Shown in pieces: positions 1 through 6,962 of a stretch of 28,702 nucleotides of DNA. The translations under genes were made by a program, and so were the position numbers. The notes under the pieces are model-generated. The model did not search any database, was not told the DNA's origin, and saw nothing but the letters and a program-made list of their open reading frames with translations. The stretch spans positions 1-28,702 of the forward strand of contig CAZFDT010000065.1 in the NCBI GenBank assembly GCA_964518335.1. Direction: 5' to 3'. This DNA comes from CAZFDT01 sp964518335 (lineage in GTDB: Bacteria > Planctomycetota > Phycisphaerae > Phycisphaerales > Phycisphaeraceae). Each line of letters begins with the position of its first letter. Position 1 is the first letter of the stretch.

Positions 1-517
1 CATCGTCGGTGTCGGTCATGAGGTGATCGTAGAGTTTCTGATACTTGTCGGCGTCGCGCTGCAGGCGGGACATGTGCGGGCGAGCGGCGGCAACGGCGGC
101 GCGGGCGTTGGCCAGTTCCGACTCGTTGTTTCGCCTCGCCGCCAGCGCCACCAGAAGTTGATCGTCGGCAGATGCTTTCTGGGCGTTGAGCGCCTGCACG
201 GTATCGCGCACCTGGGCGTAGTCGTAGTCGGCGTTGCGCCGGGCCTCGAAGGCGGCGCGGTGCTCGGCCAGGGCGTCGTCGGCGGCCTTGGCGCGGGCCA
301 GCGTGTCGTTGTAGTCCACATCGCCGTCGAGTGCCTTGGTCTCGATGGTCTGGATCTGTCCGTTGATGCTCATCAGCGCCGCGGCGTCCTCAGGCGTGAG
401 CATGCCCGTCTGCTCGTTGCCTCGGACGGGCAGCGACAGCACCAGGCACACAGTCGCTGCAGCAGATGCAAGGACCGCGCCGCGGATTCGAGCCCCGATA
501 CGGTTGTCGTGTGTCAT
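1..517 (-). CDS. Secreted coiled-coil hypothetical protein (N-terminal part; runs off the window)
   Basis: The first 172 codons of a minus-strand gene are present; the 3' end lies beyond the left edge. The ATG at 517 opens a basic stretch (residues 1-12) followed by a hydrophobic segment (about 13-31, AVLASAAATVCLVLSLPV), a typical Sec signal peptide, so the protein is probably exported. From about residue 45 on, the chain is alanine- and charge-rich with long helical heptad-like stretches (for example LARAKAADDALAEHRAAFEA), suggesting a periplasmic coiled coil. A GGGGA sequence lies about 8 bases before the ATG. I do not recognise a family. A -10-like TAAGAT lies upstream at 574-579. The reading frame and signal peptide are clear; the function is unknown. 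Confidence 0.6.
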   Translation of the reverse strand, partial: MTHDNRIGARIRGAVLASAAATVCLVLSLPVRGNEQTGMLTPEDAAALMSINGQIQTIETKALDGDVDYNDTLARAKAADDALAEHRAAFEARRNADYDYAQVRDTVQALNAQKASADDQLLVALAARRNNESELANARAAVAAARPHMSRLQRDADKYQKLYDHLMTDTDD

Positions 518-573
518 GATCGAGATCCCCGGAGCCGACCCCCGTTCGCAGGATCAAGCCCCAATGCGCCGCC

Positions 574-603
574 ATCTTAGCAGGCTGCATCTCGCGGCGA
601 ACA
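574..603 (-). promoter_or_regulatory. Possible promoter of the coiled-coil protein gene
   Basis: On the minus strand a TAAGAT (579-574) is preceded by TTGTTC (604-599) with a 19-base spacer, longer than the optimum. It lies about 57 bases before the start codon at 517. Weak evidence. Confidence 0.25.
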
Positions 604-610
604 AGGCAGC

Positions 611-630
611 AGGCCAGACCGCGCTGGCCT
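611..630 (-). terminator. Hairpin after the methyltransferase gene
   Basis: A perfect 7-bp stem (AGGCCAG/CTGGCCT) with a 6-base loop lies 57 bases past the methyltransferase stop codon on the minus strand. The following bases (GCTGCCTTGTT) are only moderately T-rich, so this is a candidate rather than a strong intrinsic terminator. Confidence 0.35.
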
Positions 631-686
631 CAGGCAAGTCCTGACGCATGGCTGAACGTGCAGGTTCCCACGCCGATTGCCTGTCG

Positions 687-1469
687 TCACCCGTCGCGGC
701 GTCTGCCGACGAGCAGCACGTGCGGCAGGGTCGTGGCGGGATCGTCGAAGGCCCGTGCGGTAAAGCCTGCTGCCGTCATAAGTTGCTCCCAGTTGCCCAC
801 GCTCAGCAAGCCGCAGACATGGTGGTCCTCGACGCAGCGGATTTTTCCTCGCCGAGCGATGAGAACAACCAGGCGCAGGTCGTAGCGGGTGTCGGCCGGG
901 TCGGGGTCGTGAACGTAGGAGAGATAGGTCACGGCCGTGTCACCGTCGAGGCGCTGATCGGACTCGGTGTCGTGGTTGCGGAAGGTTTCGCGGACGTAGG
1001 TGGGCGCGACGACGAGGACGCCGCCGGGGCGCAGGTGAGCGTGCGCCGTGGCCATGGCGCGGGCGACGTCGCGCGGCGACAACAGGTAGTCGATGGCGTC
1101 GTGGATGAGCACGGCGTCGAAGGTCTGGCGCAGGCGGACGGTGCGCATGTCGCCGACGAACGTGGGCACGTCGGGGTTGAGCCTGCGGCACTGGGCGAGC
1201 ATGGCGGGCGAAAGGTCCACTGCCACGATGTCGAAGTCATCGCGCAGGTGGAAGAGGGTGTGCCCGCCGCCGGCGCCCAGCTCGAGGACGCGCGGCCTTC
1301 GGCGTGCACGAGGCCCGACGCGCAGCTCGCGGCGAATGAGTTTGCTGAGGACGGCCGCCTCGGCGGCGTAGTCCTCGACGGGCGATACCAGCGGCCACAG
1401 CGAAGCCAGATCGCGGTAGAGGCGAGGCGTGGCGGGCGCGGCGCGGCGACGGCGCGGATTCATCGCCAT
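687..1469 (-). CDS. Class I SAM-dependent methyltransferase
   Basis: A 260-residue protein with a Rossmann-type methyltransferase fold. Motif I is VLELGAGGGH at residues 61-70, the acidic residue after strand 2 is D85 in VAVDLSPAM, and a GDM motif sits at 106-108. The N-terminal YRDLASLWPLVSPVEDYAAEA region (18-38) resembles cytosolic small-molecule methyltransferases. The substrate cannot be predicted. The ATG at 1469 is chosen although no clear Shine-Dalgarno precedes it; a second in-frame ATG follows two codons later. It lies 20 bases downstream of rpsB on the same strand, so it is probably transcribed with rpsB, in the place where tsf is commonly found in bacteria. Confidence 0.85.
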   Translation of the reverse strand: MAMNPRRRRAAPATPRLYRDLASLWPLVSPVEDYAAEAAVLSKLIRRELRVGPRARRRPRVLELGAGGGHTLFHLRDDFDIVAVDLSPAMLAQCRRLNPDVPTFVGDMRTVRLRQTFDAVLIHDAIDYLLSPRDVARAMATAHAHLRPGGVLVVAPTYVRETFRNHDTESDQRLDGDTAVTYLSYVHDPDPADTRYDLRLVVLIARRGKIRCVEDHHVCGLLSVGNWEQLMTAAGFTARAFDDPATTLPHVLLVGRRRDG

Positions 1470-1489
1470 GGGTTAAGTGCAACGGTCGA

Positions 1490-2347
1490 TCACGCCGGAT
1501 GAGCGGGGGAGGCGGCGGGCTCGGGCACTTCGGCCTCGACGGTGGCGTCGCCCGCGGGTGCGGCGTCCTCCGAGCGAAACTGGGCGCGGCGGCTGCGGCG
1601 GCGCCCGCCCGACGCGTCGCCTGGGGCGGCTGCAGACTCCTCGTCGCGGCCTTCGCCGGCTGCACTGCGGCCCTGCTTACCTTCCTGCACGGCCGCCGCC
1701 AACGACGCGATCACCACGTCGATCGCACGCATGGCGTCGTCGTTGCCGGGGATGGCGATGTCCACGTTGTCGGGGTCGGCGTCGGTGTCGATTAGGGCCA
1801 CCACGGGGATACCCAGCTTGCGGGCTTCCTTGACGGCGTTGAGCTCGCGATTGACGTCCACGATGACCATGGCGCCGGGGAGGCGGGTCATGTGGCGGAT
1901 GCCTTCAAGGTTGCGGAGGATCTTGGCCTTCTCACGGCGGAGCTGGGCCTCCATCTTCTTGGAGTAGTTGTCGATCTCGCCGCTGCTCTCAATGTTCTCG
2001 AGCTCTTCGAGGCGCTTGAGTCGCTCGCGGATGGTGCGGAAGTTGGTGAGGGTGCCGCCGAGCCAGCGTTCGACGACGTAGGGCATGCCGGTGGGCTTGA
2101 CGTGGGCTTCGAGGCAGCCGCGGGCTTGCCGCTTGGTGCCGACGAAGATCACGTCCTTGCCGGACGCGACGGTGCGGGTGATGTATTTTCGCGCGAGCAG
2201 GAGGCCCTTGATGGTCTCCTTGACGTCGATGATGTGGATCTTGTTGCGTTTGCCGAAGATGTAGGGTCCCATCTTCGGGTTCCAGTTGGTTGCCCGGTGG
2301 CCGAAGTGAATCCCGGCTTCGACCAGATCTTTAACCAGCGATGCCAT
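1490..2347 (-). CDS. rpsB: 30S ribosomal protein S2
   Basis: 285 residues. The N-terminal ~225 residues match S2 throughout: LVEAGIHFGHRATNWNPKM near the start, IIDVKETIKGL, FVGTKRQA, YVVERWLGGTLTNF, the coiled-coil EELENIESSGEI/KKMEAQLRREKAKILRNLEGI segment, LPGAMVIVDVNRE, and GIPVVALIDTDADPD. S2 joins the small subunit late in assembly and helps bind S1. The last ~60 residues form a low-complexity tail rich in Ala, Glu, Arg and Pro, making it longer than the usual 230-250 residues. The ATG at 2347 is supported by AGGAG seven bases upstream. A promoter candidate and an upstream terminator lie at 2434-2468. A methyltransferase, not tsf, follows. Confidence 0.97.
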   Translation of the reverse strand: MASLVKDLVEAGIHFGHRATNWNPKMGPYIFGKRNKIHIIDVKETIKGLLLARKYITRTVASGKDVIFVGTKRQARGCLEAHVKPTGMPYVVERWLGGTLTNFRTIRERLKRLEELENIESSGEIDNYSKKMEAQLRREKAKILRNLEGIRHMTRLPGAMVIVDVNRELNAVKEARKLGIPVVALIDTDADPDNVDIAIPGNDDAMRAIDVVIASLAAAVQEGKQGRSAAGEGRDEESAAAPGDASGGRRRSRRAQFRSEDAAPAGDATVEAEVPEPAASPAHPA

Positions 2348-2433
2348 CGCAAACTCCTGACGAAACGGCGGGCCTGCCGCTGACGCACCTGACCGATCAG
2401 GCCGCGGCCGTTGATACCCACGCCAAGGGGCCT

Positions 2434-2462
2434 AGTTTAACGACAAAAAAACCGGCAACCAA
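2434..2462 (-). promoter_or_regulatory. Promoter candidate for rpsB
   Basis: On the minus strand TTGGTT (2462-2457), a 17-base spacer and TAAACT (2439-2434) form a sigma-70-like pair about 87 bases before the rpsB ATG. The -35 lies in the loop of the preceding terminator and the spacer contains its 3' arm and T-run. A similar arrangement with the same TAAACT occurs at 4736-4764. Confidence 0.4.
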
Positions 2463-2468
2463 CCGGTT
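2445..2468 (-). terminator. Intrinsic terminator of the lipoprotein transcript
   Basis: On the minus strand AACCGG (2468-2463), a 7-base loop and CCGGTT (2455-2450) form a stem that runs directly into a continuous T-tract at 2451-2445. It lies downstream of the lipoprotein gene ending at 2693 and upstream of rpsB, separating the two units. Confidence 0.65.
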
Positions 2469-2692
2469 CCACTCGTGACTTGCTCGCCGCGGCCAAGCCC
2501 CACAAGGGCCGACCGTCAGGCGGAAGGCGCAAACCACAGCCGGCTGCGGTCAACCCTCCCCTGAGGCAGGGCCACTCGCGCCGTTCACGGGATTGTAACA
2601 GGGTCGCCCGCCCCTGCAAACCGCCCCCTCGGGTCCAGCGCCATCGCCCCTTCTGAGGCGTTGCCCACGATCCGTGTCAGGCACGCCGGCGG

Positions 2693-4120
2693 CTACTTCG
2701 GCCGCGCAATGCAGCCCAGGTCGATCACCACGTCGCCTTCGTGGTAGTAATCCACGTTGAGCGTGTCGCGGTCGATGAAGGTGAACACCAGGCACGCCGC
2801 GCCGAAGCGGTCGGCGAACGCCAGGTCGCCGCCGCCCGGCCCGGCGAAGGCGCGGCTGTCGTGGCCGGCGGCATGAAAGTGGTAGTGGGCCAGGGCGGTG
2901 TACATCGCCTCGATCAATTCGGGCGGGGCATAGAACGCCCGGTCGTTGCCGGTGAGCGCGGGTGGAAAGCCGACCGGGCCGAACTCCCGCTGGCGCGGCG
3001 CGAACACCCCGCCGTACTCGGTGGTGGTGTCCAAAAGATCGGCGTCGGCCTGGGCGAACAGCTCGCGGCGCGTCGGCGCTTCGTGAATCTGCGCCACGAT
3101 CGCCGCGAGCGTCAGAAGGTCGCCCCAGCTCAGCCTGTCACGGTGCGACTCGAGCGCCTCGCTGATGCGGGGGCGCGTCGCCGTTTCCTCGTCAGTTCGG
3201 TCATATGTCTGACCGGCCGGCCCGTGCCAGGTTCTGTTCACGCGTTGCAGCAGTTCGTCCCGCGAACGCACACGGTCGGTGCGTTCATCGGCAGCCATCA
3301 CCAGCAGGGGCACGTGCCGCAACGCCAAGTCTTGGCGCGCCTCAGGCGGCAACGTGGCCACGTAGTCGGTCGCCCGCCGCCACCATAGACCTTCTTCATG
3401 ACCTCGTAGCCACAGCAGCCATATGACCTGCTCCCGATTGCGAGGCAGAATGTGCAGGTCGCTCCAGCCCGCCTGCAGGTCGATCAATAAAGGTGACGCC
3501 GACGGCTGACGCATCAAGTCGTCTGCCATCGCCTGGCGATCGGTGGTGCGATACAGGATCGTCCACGCCGCCGCGCCGACGGGAAGAGGCTCCGACTCGA
3601 GCGTGCGCCACAGCATCCGGTCCACTGCAACGCCCGGGTGCACCGCCTCGACGGCCTTGCGCTCGGGCCGCGACGCATCGTCGTACTGCCTCGACTGGCG
3701 GGCCCAGCTTCGGATGAGGGCGGGCGTCAACTCGTCCCAGCCCTCGGCAGCGATGCGTTCACACAGTGGAGCAAGAAACTCCCATCGCTCCACGCGGTGC
3801 AGGCGTCGGCCGGTATCCTGACGGAAACTCGCCTCGTCTTGCGCGATGAGCCGATCCATCGCGGCAAGGCGCAGCGCCGTGGGCTGGCGATCGTCCCAGA
3901 CCAGCCCGGTCATGGCCTCGTCGCTGCGCGGATCATCGGCAAGGGCGGCCAGCGCCTGCAGGCGGCGCGACGGCTCGGTGTCCCGGTCGAGCATGACCTC
4001 GACAGGATCGCGCGGCGGGGCGGCGCAGGCGGTCAGGAGCAGCGTCAACAAGACAAGCCCGCCGCGGCGATGAGGACATCGCAGCGGCGGGCTTGGGCTT
4101 GAAAGACATCCCTGAGTCAT
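2693..4120 (-). CDS. Predicted lipoprotein of unknown function
   Basis: 475 residues from the ATG at 4120. The N-terminus has a basic stretch, a hydrophobic core (about 21-30) and a lipobox LTAC with the lipidated cysteine at residue 32, so it should be membrane-anchored outside the cytoplasm. Residues ~38-90 (RRLQALAALADDPRSDEAM, RLAAMDRLIAQD) look like HEAT-type helical repeats. The C-terminal third is not recognisable and ends in an FTFIDRDTLNVDYYHEGDVVIDLG stretch without an obvious catalytic motif. The start codon overlaps the stop of the upstream membrane-protein gene as ATGA (4117-4120), implying translational coupling; this is why 4120 is preferred over an in-frame start at 4216. An intrinsic terminator follows at 2445-2468. 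Confidence 0.75.
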   Translation of the reverse strand: MTQGCLSSPSPPLRCPHRRGGLVLLTLLLTACAAPPRDPVEVMLDRDTEPSRRLQALAALADDPRSDEAMTGLVWDDRQPTALRLAAMDRLIAQDEASFRQDTGRRLHRVERWEFLAPLCERIAAEGWDELTPALIRSWARQSRQYDDASRPERKAVEAVHPGVAVDRMLWRTLESEPLPVGAAAWTILYRTTDRQAMADDLMRQPSASPLLIDLQAGWSDLHILPRNREQVIWLLWLRGHEEGLWWRRATDYVATLPPEARQDLALRHVPLLVMAADERTDRVRSRDELLQRVNRTWHGPAGQTYDRTDEETATRPRISEALESHRDRLSWGDLLTLAAIVAQIHEAPTRRELFAQADADLLDTTTEYGGVFAPRQREFGPVGFPPALTGNDRAFYAPPELIEAMYTALAHYHFHAAGHDSRAFAGPGGGDLAFADRFGAACLVFTFIDRDTLNVDYYHEGDVVIDLGCIARPK

Positions 4121-4662
4121 CGGCCGGGCAGGCACGGCTTGGGCGCCCCGCCGGGGCACTTGGACTCGATGCGCTGTGTCACATTGACGGCCTCGGCGGT
4201 GTTGGCGCGAGCCCACGTGCGGTCTTCGGGCGCCTTGATGAGCTGGCCGCTTTCATACATCTCGTACATCCGCATCTCGCGCTCGGCGGCCTGCTCGGGA
4301 CTTTCACTGGGCGGCTGCGTGAGCACGGCCTTGGCCTCCGGCGTGTACATCTCCAGCCAGCCGACGAAGCGATCGTTTTCGTCGCTGCAGTCGTTGCAGG
4401 CGAACACATAGGCCCTCACGCCCGCCGGAGCGCCGCTGCCGGGCACCGGGCCCGACGCCGTCTCGATCGGCGGAATCTGGTCGCTCTTGGCGGTGAACAG
4501 CTGATTGGTGTTCAGATCGTAGAAGTACACATCGATGACTCGCGGCCCGTAGCTCCGACCGCGGCTGCTCCACACGATGTAGCCCAGCGAGAGAATCAGC
4601 ACCACCACGGCCCCGACCGTAACCACGGCCGAGTTGTTGTTCATCCAGTCACGCAGCTTCAT
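4117..4662 (-). CDS. Membrane-anchored hypothetical protein
   Basis: 181 residues: a short cytoplasmic N-terminus, one transmembrane helix at about residues 13-31 (VVTVGAVVVLILSLGYIVW), then a soluble domain with a CNDC pair (near residue 90) and a further cysteine pair near the C-terminus (SKCPGGAPKPC). The spaced cysteines might form disulfides or bind metal, but I recognise no family. AGGAAG lies nine bases upstream of the ATG at 4662. Its stop overlaps the lipoprotein start by four bases, so the two products probably work together at the cell envelope. A promoter candidate lies at 4736-4764. Confidence 0.75.
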   Translation of the reverse strand: MKLRDWMNNNSAVVTVGAVVVLILSLGYIVWSSRGRSYGPRVIDVYFYDLNTNQLFTAKSDQIPPIETASGPVPGSGAPAGVRAYVFACNDCSDENDRFVGWLEMYTPEAKAVLTQPPSESPEQAAEREMRMYEMYESGQLIKAPEDRTWARANTAEAVNVTQRIESKCPGGAPKPCLPGR

Positions 4663-4735
4663 GAAAACTTCCTTTCACGGTTCAGGACCTGAGACGACTT
4701 GCACCCAGCGAGGTGACTAACGACATGCTCACCGC

Positions 4736-4764
4736 AGTTTAACGCCCGACAGCGGGCAACACAA
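4736..4764 (-). promoter_or_regulatory. Promoter candidate for the membrane protein/lipoprotein pair
   Basis: TTGTGT (4764-4759), a 17-base spacer and TAAACT (4741-4736) on the minus strand, about 74 bases before the ATG at 4662. The spacer contains a GC hairpin (4744-4757) that also lies just after the sppA stop. The -10 and its flank (CGTTAAACT) are identical to those of the rpsB candidate. Confidence 0.4.
4744..4757 (-). terminator. Short hairpin after sppA
   Basis: GCCCG-CTGT-CGGGC stem-loop about 33 bases beyond the sppA stop codon, followed by GTTAAA instead of a clean T-run. A possible weak terminator. Confidence 0.3.
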
Positions 4765-4789
4765 CCGCCGCATGTCTCCTGTCGTCAGA

Positions 4790-5890
4790 TTAACGCCATT
4801 GCATCACGTAAGCCAATCGCGGCGTCGCCAGATCGGTCAGCAGCGTGGTGATCTGCTCGGCCTTGATCGCCCCCAGGTCGGCGTGGCGCGAGCCCAGCAG
4901 CCCCGCCAGCCCGAAGCCCTGCGGCCGACGGATGATCGTCACCTTCGCCTGCTTGGGCGGGCTGACCAGTCGCTCGGCGTGGGCGACGGCGTCGTCGAGA
5001 TAGCCGATGTCATCGATCAGTCCGATGTCTTTGGCTTTGCCGGCGGTGAAGGCCTCGCCCGTGGTCGCGGCGGCGAACTGCTCGACCGTCAGGTTCGGCC
5101 GACCCTGCTTGACCACCTGCGTGAAGCGGTCGTAGGCGTGATCGAGGAACGGCTCGAAAGCGGCCCGGTCCTGTTCGTCCCAAGCGCGGTAAATGTCATT
5201 GGCGACAGTCTTGCGCGGCGAGCCTTTGGCGGCCAGCGTTTCCCATTGCACCCCGATTTTGTCCATCAGCGCGCCCATCGTAGGGATCTGGGCCATGACC
5301 CCGATCGACCCGGTGATGCCGGTCTGCTCGCAGAAAATGTGGGTCGCGGGCGCGGCGACGTAGTACCCGCCGCTGGCGGCGACCCCCCCGAAGCTGGCGA
5401 CGACGTGGACGCTGGGGTGACGACTCTTGAACTGCTCCAGGGCGTGCCAGATCTGGTCCGACGCCGTGACGCTGCCTCCGCCGGATTCCACGCGCAGCAC
5501 GACGGCCGCGGGCGGGTTCTTGTGCAGCCCGTCCAGCGCCTTGCGCACGTAGTCGGCCATGGTGTTCTCGATCATGCCTTCGATCGGCAGGATCACGATG
5601 CGGTAGCGACCGTCGCCGTCGCGGTACACCGCTTCTGTCGGCCCGCTGGTGATGGCGAACACCATCGCCCCCAGGTAGATGTTGAGCACGATGGACACCA
5701 GGAGAATGCTGGCCACGAGGCCGCCGACAACACGCGACAGCACGCCACGGGTCTTGCCCTGGGCGGCGGGGGGCGGATACATGGGAAAGTAACCCGGCGG
5801 CGGCGGAGGGGGCAACGTCGCGCCGCGCGGGTCCAGCGGCGGACGACCGGCGGGCTGTGGCGAATTGGCAGGTGAGGTTTCGTCACTCAT
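4790..5890 (-). CDS. sppA: Signal peptide peptidase SppA-type serine protease (S49 family)
   Basis: 366 residues from the ATG at 5890, which has AGGAG eight bases upstream; an in-frame ATG at 5920 lacks this. A proline-rich cytoplasmic N-terminus (about 1-45) precedes one transmembrane helix (about 53-80). The S49 domain follows: VVLRVESGGGSVTASDQIW (130-148, equivalent to the usual DSPGG region), nucleophile Ser173 in GGVAASGGYYVAA, and general base Lys222 in LAAKGSPRK, spaced as in the Ser-Lys dyad of the short bacterial SppA. The family degrades signal peptides and other membrane-embedded fragments. It is a single-domain, short form, not the duplicated E. coli type. Divergent to the membrane protein at 5994. 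Confidence 0.93.
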   Translation of the reverse strand: MSDETSPANSPQPAGRPPLDPRGATLPPPPPPGYFPMYPPPAAQGKTRGVLSRVVGGLVASILLVSIVLNIYLGAMVFAITSGPTEAVYRDGDGRYRIVILPIEGMIENTMADYVRKALDGLHKNPPAAVVLRVESGGGSVTASDQIWHALEQFKSRHPSVHVVASFGGVAASGGYYVAAPATHIFCEQTGITGSIGVMAQIPTMGALMDKIGVQWETLAAKGSPRKTVANDIYRAWDEQDRAAFEPFLDHAYDRFTQVVKQGRPNLTVEQFAAATTGEAFTAGKAKDIGLIDDIGYLDDAVAHAERLVSPPKQAKVTIIRRPQGFGLAGLLGSRHADLGAIKAEQITTLLTDLATPRLAYVMQWR

Positions 5891-5981
5891 GGGTGGGCTC
5901 CTGTCAGCATGATCCGCCACACGTTAACAGGCACGAGCGGGCGGGAAAAGCTGGTGTTACGATGAGGCATCAAGACTCCCT

Positions 5982-5986
5982 GGAGG
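5982..5986 (+). promoter_or_regulatory. Ribosome binding site selecting a TTG start
   Basis: GGAGG seven bases before the TTG at 5994. No ATG is suitably placed, so this site decides the start. Confidence 0.65.
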
Positions 5987-5993
5987 TCGTACC

Positions 5994-6908
5994 TTGAAAA
6001 TCGGCATCTTCCTCTCCGCGGCTGTCGTGATTTTGTTCGTCATGCTGCTGGCGCTCAACCGCGGCCCGAAGCCGACGCCGCCCACGGCCGACACCAGTGC
6101 CGAGATGCTCAAGCTGCAGGCCGTGCCCGCCGACGCGCCGAGCCTGTTCACGCCGGCCCGCCCGCAGGAGAACGGCGACGAAGCCTTCCGACGCGCTCTG
6201 GAGTTTTACGATTCGCACGCCGCCACGCTCAGCAAAGGCGAGGTGGATGACACCTTGGCCGAGCAATGGGGCAGACTGTTCATCGAGGCTGCCAAGGCCG
6301 GGCAGGTCAGCGAGGGCTTTCTGGACAAGGAGTCGGCGATGACGGCGGCGGCGCGCGGGCCGTACTCGGGTGCGCTGGTCGATGCCCCGCGTGTCGTGCT
6401 GTCGCGCGCCCAGACGCTCTACGACAAGGGCGAGCAGGCCAAGGCCATTGACATGGCCCGGGCGATGTGGGCCCTGGGTCTGCACGGCTACACCCGGTCG
6501 CATCGCGCCAACGAACGGTTTCTCAGCCTCTGGTGCATGGAAATGGCCCACGACGCGCTCAACGACTGGCTGCCCAAGGACGGCCCCGACGCGCAGGCCC
6601 TCGCCTACTGGGGCGAACGCATCCGCACCATGAACCGCTCCTTCAAGCGCAAGTACGAGATCCTCATGATGGTCTCGCCCAACATCGGCGACATCATCCG
6701 CATGGCCAACGACGATGAGGACCCCACGTTCCGCATGGAAGCTACGCTGAAGCTGGGCGTGCTGCAGTTCAACCCGAAGACCAAGTCCAATCTCAAGCTC
6801 ATGGAGCAGACTTTTGCCGACAACCGCAAGGACGCCAGCCCGCGGGTGGTCAAGGCCGCTGAAGCGGCGCAAGCCATGACGATCGAGCAGGTCAGAAAGA
6901 TGAAGTAG
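5994..6908 (+). CDS. Membrane-anchored hypothetical protein
   Basis: 304 residues starting at a TTG codon supported by GGAGG at 5982-5986. One N-terminal hydrophobic helix (about residues 3-22, IGIFLSAAVVILFVMLLAL) anchors or exports the protein. The rest is mainly alpha-helical (FRRALEFYDSHAATLS, AQTLYDKGEQAKAIDMARAMW) and looks TPR-like in part without clear consensus repeats. The last ~70 residues (RMEATLKLGVLQFNPKTKSN and following) resemble a HEAT-like pair. No catalytic motif is seen. It precedes an M48 peptidase by 54 bases on the same strand and may be cotranscribed with it. Confidence 0.7.
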   Translation: MKIGIFLSAAVVILFVMLLALNRGPKPTPPTADTSAEMLKLQAVPADAPSLFTPARPQENGDEAFRRALEFYDSHAATLSKGEVDDTLAEQWGRLFIEAAKAGQVSEGFLDKESAMTAAARGPYSGALVDAPRVVLSRAQTLYDKGEQAKAIDMARAMWALGLHGYTRSHRANERFLSLWCMEMAHDALNDWLPKDGPDAQALAYWGERIRTMNRSFKRKYEILMMVSPNIGDIIRMANDDEDPTFRMEATLKLGVLQFNPKTKSNLKLMEQTFADNRKDASPRVVKAAEAAQAMTIEQVRKMK

Positions 6909-6962
6909 GCCGACCCGCCCAAGCGGACCTGCCTGGGCGGCCCAGACTCGATAGACTTCCTC

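Larger units (their letters stand above)
2348..2692. other. Non-coding gap between rpsB and the lipoprotein gene
   Basis: This 345-base stretch has no ORF with a recognisable product. Its rpsB-proximal half holds the rpsB leader (about 80 bases), a promoter candidate and the intrinsic terminator of the upstream lipoprotein gene. I see no signal in the rest (2470-2692). Confidence 0.6.

Noticed and set aside
660..688. Similarity of 660-688 to 9501-9527 inside the beta-mannosidase gene (about 23 of 27 bases)
   Set aside because: One match of this length and quality is compatible with chance in a 28-kb GC-rich window, and nothing else around the two sites is shared.
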